A program made the translations under genes and the position numbers. Shown in pieces: positions 30,512 to 40,000 of a stretch of 64,000 nucleotides of DNA. This DNA is from Rhodoglobus sp. Its GTDB lineage: Bacteria; Actinomycetota; Actinomycetes; Actinomycetales; Microbacteriaceae. Position 1 is the stretch's first letter. Each line of letters starts with the position of its first letter. The stretch is from contig JAODLY010000027.1 in the NCBI GenBank assembly GCA_025464445.1, positions 1 through 64,000 of the forward strand, given 5' to 3'. The notes beneath the pieces were generated by a model, which saw only the letters and a list, made by a program, of their open reading frames with translations, was not told where the DNA came from and ran no database searches.

Positions 30512-31065
30512 TGCTCCGCCTCGAGACCGTCGAGTGGGGCGACCCTCGAGCGGTCGCCCTTCGCGACGCCATGAACGCGGAAACCGCCGCGATGTACGCG
30601 GAGTTCACGGCGCAGCGCACCCCGGAGCAGGTCGCGGCGATCGACGATGCGCTGTCAGTCGACCCCGCGACGATCGTGCACACGATCATCGCTCTCGACG
30701 ATGGGGTGCCGCTCGGCCACGCGGCGCTTCGCCCGGTCTCGACAAGCTCGACCAACGGCGTTGTGGGCTCGACCAACGGCGTTGCGGGCTCGACCAACGG
30801 CGTTGCGGGCTCGACCAGCGGGGTGCTCGAGGTGAAGAAAGTGTTCGTGGCGCCGCAGGCACGGGGCAGGGGCGTGGCGAAGGTGATGCTGGCAGAACTC
30901 GAGTCTTTTGCGGTGGCTCGGGGTGTGGCATCCCTCGTGCTTCAGACCGGGCCGCTACAGGTCGAGGCGATCGCCCTCTACCTCAAGCTCGGCTACCTGC
31001 CCATCGGCAAGTTCGGCAAGTACGGAGCCATACCCGGTGCCCTGTGCTACGAGAAGACCTTGTGA
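30511..31065 (+). CDS. GNAT-family N-acetyltransferase with an internal 7-residue repeat insert
   Basis: This 184-residue GNAT protein has the core strand and CoA loop KKVFVAPQARGRGVAKVMLAELE (Q/RxxGxG/A site), LVLQTGPLQVEAIALYLKLGYLP and a final strand GKYG. Between two core strands, at residues ~79-106, sits a low-complexity insert of four copies of a GSTNGVA-like heptad encoded by 21-bp tandem repeats. The GTG start overlaps the nrdB stop by one base (TAGTG), so it is the last gene of the nrd operon; the substrate is unknown and probably unrelated to dNTP synthesis. Confidence 0.85.
   Translation: MLRLETVEWGDPRAVALRDAMNAETAAMYAEFTAQRTPEQVAAIDDALSVDPATIVHTIIALDDGVPLGHAALRPVSTSSTNGVVGSTNGVAGSTNGVAGSTSGVLEVKKVFVAPQARGRGVAKVMLAELESFAVARGVASLVLQTGPLQVEAIALYLKLGYLPIGKFGKYGAIPGALCYEKTL
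30745..30828 (+). repeat. Four tandem 21-bp repeats inside the GNAT gene
   Basis: Units of GGCTCGACCAACGGCGTTGCG start at 30745, 30766, 30787 and 30808; units 2 and 3 are identical and units 1 and 4 differ slightly. Each adds seven residues in frame. The flanking TCTCGACAAGCTCGACCA resembles an intergenic repeat I recall from Micrococcales genomes, suggesting an inserted repeat that has since expanded. Confidence 0.9.
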
Positions 31066-31103
31066 GATTCTTGCGCTGATTCGTCGTGATCTTGCTAGTG
31101 CGG

Positions 31104-31109
31104 GATACT
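31104..31109 (+). promoter_or_regulatory. -10 element (GATACT) of the ABC exporter gene
   Basis: GATACT is followed by 6 nt and GTG 31116, suggesting a leaderless start 30 nt downstream of the ORF-track start. Confidence 0.4.
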
Positions 31110-31115
31110 GGCGAA

Positions 31116-32882
31116 GTGTCAAGTGAAGCAGCGACGATAGCCCTCCCGGTAGACAAGGACCGCCCGATCGGATCGCTCGTACGCCTGTTCCGCCCGTACC
31201 GGTGGTCGATGCTGCTGGCAAGTGTGGTGTTCATCATCAAGGACAGCCCGATCTGGATCCTGCCGGTGCTCACCGGCAACATCATCGACGTCGTGGTGAG
31301 CCACAAGCCCCTCACCCAGCTCTGGTTGTACGCGGCGATCGCCGTGGGGCTCCTGGTGCTGAACTACCCGTTCAACGTGCTGTACGTGAACCTGTTCAGC
31401 GGCGCGATCCGCCGGGTCGCCGCCGACCTGCGCACCGGGATGAGCCAGCGGCTGCAGCAGTTGTCGATCGGGTTCCATTCGCGCACGAGCGCTTCGGTCA
31501 TCCAGACAAAAGTCGTTCGGGATGCCGAAAATGTCGAGCTCGCCCTCAGCCAGTCGTATGGCGTCGGCCTGTCGGCGATCTGCGTGCTCATCGGCTCCCT
31601 CGTGCTCACCGCGATCCGGGTCCCCTCGTTCGTGTTCGTGTTCGTGCTCACCGTTCCGATCGCCGCCGGGCTCGTGATGGCCTTGCGGCGCAGCTCCGGC
31701 CGCCGCAATGAGGCGCTGCGCCGCGAGATCGAGCGGTTCTCCGCGCGGGTCGGCGAGATGGCGGCGCTCATGCCGATCACCCGGGCGCACGCGCTCGAAG
31801 ATGTCGCGCTCGAGCGGGTCTCGTCGAGCGTCGAGGATGTGCGCGAAGCCGCCCTCGCCCTCGACCGCCTCAATGGGCGCTTCGGGTCCATCACCTGGAT
31901 CAGCTACCAGACGCTCGGCGTGTTCTGCCTGGTCGCGGCGGCGTTCGCTGCGCTCACCGGCTTCCTGCCGATCACGGCCGGCGAGGTCGTGCTGCTCAGC
32001 GGGTACTTCACGATCCTCACCGGGTCGGTCGTGAGCCTGCTCAACCTCATGCCGGTCATGACGAAGGCGCGTGAGTCGATGCGTTCGATCGCCGAGGTCA
32101 TGCAAGAGCCGGACATCGAGCTCAACACGGGCAAGCGTGCGGTGCAGGCTGTCGCCGGCGAGCTCACCTTCGATCGCCTCTCGTACGGCTACCCGGGAAC
32201 GGGTTCGCTCGCCCTCGATGGCCTGGACCTCGTCATCGTCCCTGGCGAGACTGTCGCGTTTGTCGGGCCTTCAGGGTCTGGCAAGTCGACACTGCTCAAT
32301 GTCGTGCTGGGGTTCCTGCGCCCAACAGCGGGCAGACTGCTGCTCGACGGGGTGGACATGCAGACACTCGACCTGCGCACGTTCAGGACGAGCGTTTCCG
32401 TGGTTCCGCAGGAGTCGGTGCTGTTCGAGGGCTCGATAAGGGACAACGTCGCATACGGCCTTGCCGAGGTGGATGACGAGCGCGTGCTTGCCGCGCTCCG
32501 CGATGCGAACGCCCTTGAGATCGTCGATGCCCTGCCGGACGGCTGGGACACGGTGGTGGGGGAGCGTGGGGCAAGGCTGTCCGGTGGACAACGCCAGCGC
32601 ATCGCGATTGCCCGCGCGCTCATCCGCAACCCGCGCGTGCTGCTGCTCGACGAGGCGACATCCGCTCTCGACGGTGAGTCGGAAAAACTCGTGCAGGGCG
32701 CCTTTGAGCGCCTCATGGCCGGCCGGACGACGCTCATCGTCGCCCACCGGCTTTCGACGATCAGGGCCGCAGACCGCATCGTCGTGCTCGAGAAGGGCCG
32801 CATCGTCGAGGTCGGCCCGCACGAGGGCCTGCTCGCCCGCGGCGGGCGCTACACGAAGCTGTACAAGGCGCAGACCTTCTAG
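31116..32882 (+). CDS. ABC exporter, fused permease-ATPase half-transporter
   Basis: This ~588-residue protein has an N-terminal six-helix type IV exporter domain (residues ~20-310, WSMLLASVVFIIKDSPIWILPVLTGNIIDVVV) and a C-terminal ATPase. The latter carries Walker A GPSGSGKSTLL, the Q-loop VSVVPQESVLFEGSI, signature LSGGQRQRIAIARAL, Walker B VLLLDEATSALD and the H-loop IVAHRLSTI. It would dimerise to form a homodimeric exporter for drugs, lipids or peptides; the cargo is unknown. I prefer GTG 31116 to the ORF-track GTG 31086 because of the -10 box; the difference is 10 residues. No accessory genes are adjacent. Confidence 0.9.
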   Translation: MSSEAATIALPVDKDRPIGSLVRLFRPYRWSMLLASVVFIIKDSPIWILPVLTGNIIDVVVSHKPLTQLWLYAAIAVGLLVLNYPFNVLYVNLFSGAIRRVAADLRTGMSQRLQQLSIGFHSRTSASVIQTKVVRDAENVELALSQSYGVGLSAICVLIGSLVLTAIRVPSFVFVFVLTVPIAAGLVMALRRSSGRRNEALRREIERFSARVGEMAALMPITRAHALEDVALERVSSSVEDVREAALALDRLNGRFGSITWISYQTLGVFCLVAAAFAALTGFLPITAGEVVLLSGYFTILTGSVVSLLNLMPVMTKARESMRSIAEVMQEPDIELNTGKRAVQAVAGELTFDRLSYGYPGTGSLALDGLDLVIVPGETVAFVGPSGSGKSTLLNVVLGFLRPTAGRLLLDGVDMQTLDLRTFRTSVSVVPQESVLFEGSIRDNVAYGLAEVDDERVLAALRDANALEIVDALPDGWDTVVGERGARLSGGQRQRIAIARALIRNPRVLLLDEATSALDGESEKLVQGAFERLMAGRTTLIVAHRLSTIRAADRIVVLEKGRIVEVGPHEGLLARGGRYTKLYKAQTF

Positions 32883-32885
32883 CCA

Positions 32886-32901
32886 GCCGGCTCGGGCCGG
32901 C
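32886..32901 (+). terminator. Hairpin after the ABC exporter gene
   Basis: GCCGGC-TCGG-GCCGGC forms a 6-bp stem with a tetraloop four bases after the stop; a second weaker GC-rich fold and an A7 run (32937-32943) follow before the convergent thiolase end. Probable termination region for the plus-strand unit. Confidence 0.4.
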
Positions 32902-32947
32902 GCTACGCCAGGCCGCCCGCTGCAAGGGCGCGCCGCAAAAAAAGGGG

Positions 32948-34102
32948 CTAAAGCCGCTCGATGATCGTCGCGTTCGCCATCCCGGCGCCCTCGCACATCA
33001 CCTGGAGGCCGTAGCGGCCACCGACGAGCTCGAGCTGGTTGAGCATCGTGGTGAGCAGGCGCGTGCCCGAAGAGCCGAGCGCGTGGCCGAGCGCGATCGC
33101 CCCGCCGCGCGGATTGACGAGCGAAGGGTCCACGGCGAACTCGTGCTGCCACGCCAGCGGAACCGACGCGAACGCCTCATTCACCTCGAAGGTGTCGAAA
33201 TCGTCGATGCCGAAACCGCTGCGGTCCATGATCTTGCGGGTGGCGGGGAGGATGCCCGTCAGCATCTCGATCGGATCCGAACCCACAACGGCGAACGCAT
33301 GAAAGCGAGCCCGCGGTCGCAGGCCGAGTTCCAGCGCCCGCTCCTCACTCATGATGAGGACGGCCGAGGCGCCGTCGGTCAGCGGCGACGAGTTACCAGC
33401 GGTTACCCGCCATCCGATCTGAGGGAACCGCGCCGAGAACGCCTCGTCCTCGAATGCGGGCTTGAGGGTGGCGAGGCCCTCCACAGTCGTGCCCGGACGA
33501 ATCGTCTCGTCGGTGTCCAGCATCCCGAGCGGCAGTATCTCCGACTCGAAGTCCGCGGCCGCCGCCAACCTGTGCGAGCGGGCGGCGAACTCGTCGAGTG
33601 CGGCGCGCGACAGTCGCCAGCGCGCGGCGATGAGTTCGGCCGAGATGCCCTGGCCGACGAGCCCGTCCGGGTAGCGCTCGTGCACGAGAGGTCCCCAGTT
33701 GTCCTGGCCGAGGGTTGCCGCATTTATCGGGTTCTTGCTCATGAGTTCGACCCCGCAGGCGATCACGATGTCGTACGCGCCTGCGACAACGCCCTGCGCG
33801 GCGAAGGCTGTCGCCTGCTGGCTCGAGCCGCACTGGCGGTCGACTGTGGTTCCGGGCACAGACTCGGGGAAGCCCGCCGCGAGCGCCGCGTTGCGCGTGA
33901 TGTTGACCGACTGCTCGCCCACCTGGGACAGGCATCCGCCGATCACGTCGTCGATGAGCGCGGGGTCGAGGTCGTTGCGGGCGACAAGCTGCTTCAGCAC
34001 CGTGCCGAGCAGGTCGACCGGATGCCACGCGGAGAGGGCACCCCCGGGCTTGCCCCTGCCGGACGGGGTACGGATGGCGTCGACGATGACAGCTGTTGGC
34101 AT
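32948..34102 (-). CDS. Acetyl-CoA acyltransferase (thiolase)
   Basis: This 384-residue thiolase has the nucleophilic Cys in TTVDRQCGSSQQAT, GNSSPLTDGASAVLIMSE, FEVNEAFASVPLAWQHE, NPRGGAIALGHALGSSGTRLLTT with the catalytic His, and the C-terminal MCEGAGMANATIIERL with the second Cys. It is an acyl-CoA thiolase of the FadA/steroid-type 'acetyl-CoA C-acetyltransferase' group; chain length preference cannot be read. It starts ATG 34102 after TAGCCT-N6, so is probably leaderless, and is divergent from a quinone oxidoreductase gene with only 45 bp between them. Confidence 0.93.
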   Translation of the reverse strand: MPTAVIVDAIRTPSGRGKPGGALSAWHPVDLLGTVLKQLVARNDLDPALIDDVIGGCLSQVGEQSVNITRNAALAAGFPESVPGTTVDRQCGSSQQATAFAAQGVVAGAYDIVIACGVELMSKNPINAATLGQDNWGPLVHERYPDGLVGQGISAELIAARWRLSRAALDEFAARSHRLAAAADFESEILPLGMLDTDETIRPGTTVEGLATLKPAFEDEAFSARFPQIGWRVTAGNSSPLTDGASAVLIMSEERALELGLRPRARFHAFAVVGSDPIEMLTGILPATRKIMDRSGFGIDDFDTFEVNEAFASVPLAWQHEFAVDPSLVNPRGGAIALGHALGSSGTRLLTTMLNQLELVGGRYGLQVMCEGAGMANATIIERL

Positions 34103-34108
34103 GGATTC

Positions 34109-34114
34109 AGGCTA
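34109..34114 (-). promoter_or_regulatory. -10 element (TAGCCT) of leaderless thiolase gene
   Basis: On the minus strand TAGCCT is followed by 6 nt and ATG 34102. Confidence 0.5.
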
Positions 34115-34135
34115 ACCCCACCCACCCCGGCGGAG

Positions 34136-34141
34136 GACAAT
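34136..34141 (+). promoter_or_regulatory. -10 element (GACAAT) of the quinone oxidoreductase gene
   Basis: GACAAT is followed by GAAACC (6 nt) and ATG 34148; GGAGG just upstream is too far for a normal ribosome-binding site, so a leaderless start is plausible. Confidence 0.35.
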
Positions 34142-34147
34142 GAAACC

Positions 34148-35095
34148 ATGAGCCGCGCGATCGTCGCCCCCGAGTATGGCGAACCCGATGTCCTGCAATT
34201 CGTCGAGGTGGGCACACCGGCTCCCGGTGAGGGTGAAGTCACGATCGCGGTGCGGGCGGCGGGGGTGAACCCGGCAGACCTCAAACGGCTGCGCGGCGAG
34301 TTCGGTCGCAATGAGGCCTCGCTTCCGCTGCGGCTCGGCAGCGAGATCGCGGGCGTGGTGACGGCGGTGGGCGCGGATGCCGTCGGCCCTGCAGGTCCCG
34401 TCGCGGTGGGGGATGAGGTGATCGGCTTCAGGGTGTCGGGCGGCTACTCCGAAGAGGTGACGGTCGCCGCGGCATCCGTGCTCCCCAAGCCTGCCGGCCT
34501 GAGCTTCGAGCAGGGCGCGGGGCTGCTCGCGGTCGGCGTGACCGCCGAACACCTGCTGCAGGCGGCTGCAGTCGGTGCCGGCGACAGGGTCATCGTGCAC
34601 GGGGCATCCGGCGGGGTCGGCAGCATCGCAGTGCAGCTCGCGCTGCTCCAGGGGGCGGTCGTCGTGGGCACGGCGGGCAAGGCTCACCAGGAGGCCGTGC
34701 GGGCGCTGGGTGCCACACCTGTGGAGTACGGGCCCGGCCTCGAGGCGCGGATTCGCGCAATCTTCCCTGGCGGGGCGGATGCCGCGCTCGACACCATCGG
34801 CACCGACGAGGCCGTCGACACCTCCGTCGCCCTCGTGGACGACCGCAGGCGGATCGTGACGATCAACGCCTTCCGTCGGGCGGCGGAGCTGGGGTTCAAG
34901 TCGCTGGGCAGCGGCCCGGGCGCGGATCCGGGATCGGCCGTGCGCATGGCGGCGCGGTTGCCGCTCATCGAACTCGCGGGGAGGGGCAAGCTCGCGGTGC
35001 ACGTCGCCCGCACGTTCCCATTGGCGCAGGCCGCGGGGGCTCTCGAATTCGTGGCGTCAGGTCACCCCGGCGGCAAGGTCATCCTGTTGCCTTAG
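34148..35095 (+). CDS. Zinc-independent quinone oxidoreductase-type alcohol dehydrogenase (MDR family)
   Basis: This 315-residue MDR protein (start ATG 34148; the ORF-track start at 33083 is a shadow of the thiolase) has a GroES-like N-terminal domain (VRAAGVNPADLKRLRGEFG, LPLRLGSEIAGVVTAVG). The Rossmann domain contains VIVHGASGGVGSIAVQLALL and the NADPH-binding GTAGKAHQEAVRALGATPVEYG. It lacks the Cys/His set of zinc ADHs, which fits the quinone reductase (QOR, zeta-crystallin) branch. The substrate is unknown. The stop abuts the convergent CitE-like gene with no gap. Confidence 0.9.
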   Translation: MSRAIVAPEYGEPDVLQFVEVGTPAPGEGEVTIAVRAAGVNPADLKRLRGEFGRNEASLPLRLGSEIAGVVTAVGADAVGPAGPVAVGDEVIGFRVSGGYSEEVTVAAASVLPKPAGLSFEQGAGLLAVGVTAEHLLQAAAVGAGDRVIVHGASGGVGSIAVQLALLQGAVVVGTAGKAHQEAVRALGATPVEYGPGLEARIRAIFPGGADAALDTIGTDEAVDTSVALVDDRRRIVTINAFRRAAELGFKSLGSGPGADPGSAVRMAARLPLIELAGRGKLAVHVARTFPLAQAAGALEFVASGHPGGKVILLP

Positions 35096-35932
35096 CTAGG
35101 CGGGCTCCACCCCGAACGCGCGAGCGAGCTTGTCGATTTTCTGCGCGCGGCCGAGCCGGGGAAGGTCGCTGCCGTCGCGCACGACACGCCCCCTCGCCTC
35201 GAAGTCGGCGAGGAAGTCCCGCGCCCATGCCACATCAGACCGCGTGGGGCTGATCACCTCGTTGATTATCGGGAGCTGCTCGATGTCGAGGCAGAGCTTG
35301 CCGGTCATTCCGAGCGCGACGGCGATGCTGCCCTGCTCGCGGAGCACAGGATGGTTCGATCCCACCGTCGGGCCGTCGATGGGTCCGGGCAGGTTGCCGA
35401 CCCTGCTGGCAATGACCAGCCGGGATCGCGGGTATGCCATGGCCATATCGTCCGCGCTCGTGCCGGTATCCCTGCGGTAGTCGCCGCTGCCGAACGCGAG
35501 CCGGTACGCGCCACGCGCCCTGGCGATCGAAGCAGCCTCCTCGATGCCGAGCGCGGACTCGACGAGGGCGATGACGGGAGTTGCCCCGTGCAGCCTGTCG
35601 AACGTCTCCGTGACGTGTGCTGCGGCCTCAGCTTTGGCCAGCATCACGCCCGCCAGACCGGGCAGGCCCACCAGCGCGTCGACATCCCCCGACCAGAAGT
35701 CACTCGTGCGATCGTTGATGCGCACCCAGCCGCTGCCACCGCCGGAGAGCCAATCCACCACGTACCCGCGGGCCTCGTCCTTGAGGCCGGGGTCGACGGC
35801 ATCCTCGATGTCGAGCACTATCTGGTCGGCCCGCGAGGCCTCGGCAGCATCGAAGGTGTCTGGCCGGTTGGCGTTGACGAGCAGCCACGACCGGGAGATT
35901 TCGGCTGACACTGTCCTCGGGACGTGCGGCAT
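35096..35932 (-). CDS. HpcH/HpaI aldolase / CitE-like CoA ester lyase
   Basis: This ~278-residue TIM-barrel protein of the citrate-lyase beta family contains SWLLVNANRPDTFDAAEASRADQIVLDIEDAVDPGLKDEAR (Asp/Glu metal site), WVRINDRTSDFWSGD, PVIALVESALGIEEAASIARARG with the second Glu, LAFGSGDYRRDTG, and KLCLDIEQLPIINEV. Members act on malyl-, citramalyl- or methylmalyl-CoA; no transporter or CoA-transferase neighbour indicates which. GAGAGG lies before ATG 35932; ATG 35956 and TTG 35968 are alternative starts. Confidence 0.85.
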   Translation of the reverse strand: MPHVPRTVSAEISRSWLLVNANRPDTFDAAEASRADQIVLDIEDAVDPGLKDEARGYVVDWLSGGGSGWVRINDRTSDFWSGDVDALVGLPGLAGVMLAKAEAAAHVTETFDRLHGATPVIALVESALGIEEAASIARARGAYRLAFGSGDYRRDTGTSADDMAMAYPRSRLVIASRVGNLPGPIDGPTVGSNHPVLREQGSIAVALGMTGKLCLDIEQLPIINEVISPTRSDVAWARDFLADFEARGRVVRDGSDLPRLGRAQKIDKLARAFGVEPA

Positions 35933-35988
35933 GACTGCTGCCTCTCTGCTTGTCATCTGGTGCCCCAACAGGCTAGCTGGACTGCATG

Positions 35989-36978
35989 TTAGAAGCGCTC
36001 GGCGAGCGCCGGCTTGTTGTCGACGATCTTCTCGATCTTCTCGATGACATCGTCGGTGAGCTTGTCTTTCGAGTCGAGGGCGGCCAGGTTATCGGCAAGC
36101 TGCGCCTTCTTCGACGCACCGAGGATCACCGTGGATACGTGCGGGTTGTGCAGGCACCAGAGCAGGGCGAGGCGATTCAGCGGCATCCCGACCTCTGCGG
36201 CGAGGGATGCCAGCTGCCTGATCTTCTCCAGCTTGTCGATGCCGTCCGGGCTCTCCCAGCGCTTCTTGAGCCACTCGTAGCCAGACAACGTCATCCTGCT
36301 GTCTTTCGGGATGCCGTCGTTGTACTTGCCGGTCAACACGCCGGAAGCCAGCGGGGAGAAGATCGTCGTGCCGAGACCGGTGAGTTCGTAGAGCGGCAGA
36401 AACTCGCTCTCCACCTTGTCGCGGCGGAACAGGTTGTATTCCGGCTGCTCCATCGTTGGCGGGGTGAGCCCCAGCTCCCGTGCGACAGCCCAGGCCTCGG
36501 TGATCTGCTGCGCCGACCATTCAGAGGTGCCCCAGTAGAGCACCTTGCCCTGGGTGATGAGGTTGTGCATCGCGCGGACGGTCTCCTCGATCGGGGTGTC
36601 CGCGTCTGGACGGTGACAGAAGTAGAGGTCGAGGTAGTCCACCCGAAGGCGCTTGAGGGCGGCGTGGCAGGCATCGGTCACGTGCTTGCGGGACAACCCG
36701 CGCTGGGTCGGCTTGTCGCCACCCCAGAACACCTTCGAAGACACCGCGTACGAATCCCGTCCCCAGCCGAGCTTCTCCAGCGCGGCGCCCATGAGCGCTT
36801 CCGATGCGCCCGCCTCGTAGCCTTCGGCGTTGTCGAAGAAGTTGATGCCCTCGTCGTAGGCGAGGGACATGAGAGCCATCGCTTCCTTCTCGTCGACCTG
36901 TTTGCCGAATGTCACCCATGACCCCAGGGACAGTTCGCTGACCTTGAGCCCGGATCGTCCCAATCGTCGGTATTCCAT
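35989..36978 (-). CDS. Aldo/keto reductase, Kv-beta-like (AKR6 type)
   Basis: This 329-residue AKR starts MEYRRLGRSGLKVSELSLGSWVTFG, the signature opening of the potassium-channel beta-subunit/YghZ group, followed by INFFDNAEGYEAG (Asp/Tyr), SSKVFWGG (Lys) and YLDLYFCHRPD (His). EYNLFRRDKVESEFLPLYE and TTIFSPLASGVLTGKYNDG match AKR6. It probably reduces aldehydes with NADPH. Single gene; AAAGAGAG ribosome-binding site. It is one of five AKR genes in the window, but the five belong to different subgroups. Confidence 0.92.
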   Translation of the reverse strand: MEYRRLGRSGLKVSELSLGSWVTFGKQVDEKEAMALMSLAYDEGINFFDNAEGYEAGASEALMGAALEKLGWGRDSYAVSSKVFWGGDKPTQRGLSRKHVTDACHAALKRLRVDYLDLYFCHRPDADTPIEETVRAMHNLITQGKVLYWGTSEWSAQQITEAWAVARELGLTPPTMEQPEYNLFRRDKVESEFLPLYELTGLGTTIFSPLASGVLTGKYNDGIPKDSRMTLSGYEWLKKRWESPDGIDKLEKIRQLASLAAEVGMPLNRLALLWCLHNPHVSTVILGASKKAQLADNLAALDSKDKLTDDVIEKIEKIVDNKPALAERF

Positions 36979-37040
36979 GCTGTGCTCTCTTTCGGGTTCG
37001 CGTACACATCTATTCTCGTCGCCCGCGGGACGCCCTGATG

Positions 37041-40000
37041 TCAGTCGGACAGTGCCTTCCAGTCGGACAGGGCCTTCGTGATCCGCTGCAGGCTCACCGG
37101 CTCTGCCGTGGGCAGCTGCTGCGCGAACAGGCTGAGCCGCAGCTCCTCCAGCATCCAGCGCACCCTGACGATCCGTGGTTCCGCGCCGACAGGGAGGGGC
37201 AGCTCGCCGCCCGCGGCACGGTATCGCTCGGTTGCCAGCTGGACTTCGGACATCCAGGCCCTGTCGCGGGAGGAGTTCTCCGCAAGCTTGCCCACCCGGT
37301 AGCTGAGCCCGTCGAGGTAGACCGGGATGCGGCGCAACCGCTCGAGGCCGGTCGCGGCGACGAACCCGGGCCCGCTCTGATTGGCCCAGACCAGGTGATC
37401 GAGCTGCTGCCTGGCGTCCCCGAGGGGACCCAGCAGCGAGATGTTCGTGGCGGCCCTGATCGCCTTGTCGGCATCCCGGGATTTCGCCACGATGCGGGAA
37501 ACGAGCGCGACAGTCTCGAAAAGCGAGTCGACGATGCCGGCGGAGACGGCATCCCGGGCTTTCTCGAATTCGGCGCGGGTCCAGATCTCACGGTCGCCGA
37601 TCACCGCGTCGATGCAGGCGGCCATGCAGTCCTCGAAGAGGGCGGCCGTCGTGCGGTACGGGCTCTGGGCGAGCACGAGTTTCTCCTGCGTGGTGAGGTG
37701 CTCCTGCACGTAGCCTGTGGGCGACGGGATGCCGAGCAGCAGCAGCCGGCGCACCCCCGGCCGGTGGGCGGCGGCCTGGTCCTCCGCCGTGCTCATGAGC
37801 CGGATCGAGACGCTCGACCCCTCATCCACGAGTGCGGGGTAGGCCCGAATGGTGTTGCCGCCGTGCTTGACGTCACGACTGCGGTCGAGGCTCTCGAAGT
37901 CCCAGGTCGTCAACCCGGCGCGCTCGAGATTGTCGCGTGGCATCTCGACGACGCGGGCCACGCTCTCCCTGGCCACCGGCTTGAGGCTGGCCTGCAGCGC
38001 GCTCAGCACCTTGCCGGTCGCGACAGTCTTGCCGCGGTCATCCTGCACGGCGAAGGTCACGCGCAGGTGGGCGGGCACGCGCTCCAGGTCGAAGTCGGCC
38101 GAGGTCACGGGCGTGAAGGTCTGCGCGGCGATCTCGCGCGCGAGAAAGTCGGTCAAGGTTGCCGTAGACGCCACGGGCGCCGCGGCCAGCAGTTTGCGCG
38201 CCCAGTCGGCGGCGGGCACGACATTGCGGCGGATGTTCTTCGGCAGCGACTTGATGAGCGCCGTGACGAGCTCCTCGCGCAGGCCGGGCACCTGCCAGTC
38301 GAAGCCGTCCTTCTTCAGGCCGGCGAGTAGCGGCAGGGGCACGGCAACGGTCACACCGTCGTCCTCTGCTCCCGGCTCGAAACGGTAGCCCAGCGCGAGC
38401 GTCTGGTCGCCCTGCGCCCAGGTGCTCGGAAACGCGTCCTCGTCCAACTCGGCGGCGTCTTCGGCCACGAGGTTCTCCGCCGTCATCGTGAGCAGGTCGG
38501 GGGTCTCGGCGCGCGCCTTCTTCCACCAGCCCTCGAAGTCGCGAGTAGACGCGACATCCCCCGGGATCCGGCGATTGTAGAAGTCGAAGATCGCCTCATC
38601 GTCGTACAGGATGTCGCGGCGCCTTGTCCGCTCCTCGAGCTCGGCCAGCTCCTTGCGTAGCTGGCGGTTCGCCCGGTCGAAGGCCTGGCTGGACTCCCAC
38701 TCGCCCTCGACGAGCGCGTGCCGGATGAACAGCTCGCGCGCGTACTGCGGGTCGATCCGGGAGAACTGCACCCGGCGCTTGACGATTATCGGCACACCGT
38801 AGAGGGTCACCCGCTCATACGCGACGACCGAGCCCTGCTTCTTCTCCCAGTGCGGCTCGGAGTAGGTGCGCTTCGCCAGTTCACCCGCGATCGGCTCCGC
38901 CCAGGCCGGGTCGATCGCGCCGTTCACCCTGGCGAACAGACGGCTCGTCTCGACCAACTCCGCGCTCATGATCGCGGCAGGCTGCTTCTTCGCGAGGGCC
39001 GAACCGGGGAAGATCACGAAGCGCGACTGCCTCGCGCCGACGTAGTCCTTCTTCGCCGCGTCCTTGAGGCCGATCTGGCTGAGCAGGCCCGAAAGCAGCG
39101 AGCGGTGGATGCCGTCCGGGTTGGCGTGGGGATCACCGACCACGAGTCCAAGCGGCTTCGCCATCCTGCTCAACTGGCGGAAGACATCCTGCCACTCCCG
39201 CACGCGCAGGTAGTTGAGGTACTCGGACTTCACGAGCCGGCGGAACGCGTTACCGGAGAGCTCCGTCTGCTTCTCCTCGAGGTAATTCCAGAGGTTGAGC
39301 AGGGTGATGAAGTCGCTCGTCGGGTCGACGAACCGCGCGTGCTGCTGGTCGGCCTGGGCGCGGCGTTCGAGCGGGCGCTCCCGCGGATCCTGGATGCTGA
39401 GCGCCGCCACGATCGCCATGACCTCGCGTGTCGTGGCGTGCTGCTTCGACTCCACGACCATGCGTGCCAGCCGCGGATCGATCGGCAGCTGGCTCAGCTG
39501 CTTGCCGACACGCGTGATGCGGGGTTCGTTTGCGCCGCCGGCCTCCACGGCGCCGAGCTCGCGCAGCAGGTCGAGGCCGTCTTTGATGCCGCGCGAATCC
39601 GGTGGCTGCAGGAACGGGAAGCTCGCGATGTCGCCGAGCCCCAACGAGATCATCTGCAGGATGACCGCCGCGAGGTTCGTGCGCAGAATCTCGGGCTCGG
39701 TGAACTCGGGGCGCCGGGCGAAGTCCTCCTCCGAGTACAGCCGGATCGCGATGCCGTCGCTCGTGCGCCCCGACCGGCCGCTGCGCTGGTTCGCGCTGGC
39801 CTGGCTGATCGCCTCGATCGGCAGCCGCTGGATCTTCGACCGCACGCTGTACCTGCTGATCCGCGCGGTGCCGGCATCGATGACATACCGGATGCCCGGC
39901 ACCGTCAACGACGTCTCCGCGACGTTTGTCGCCAGCACGATCCGTCGGCGAGTGCCCGCTACCGCTGAGGGCTGGAAGACGCGGTGCTGGTCGGCCGCGC

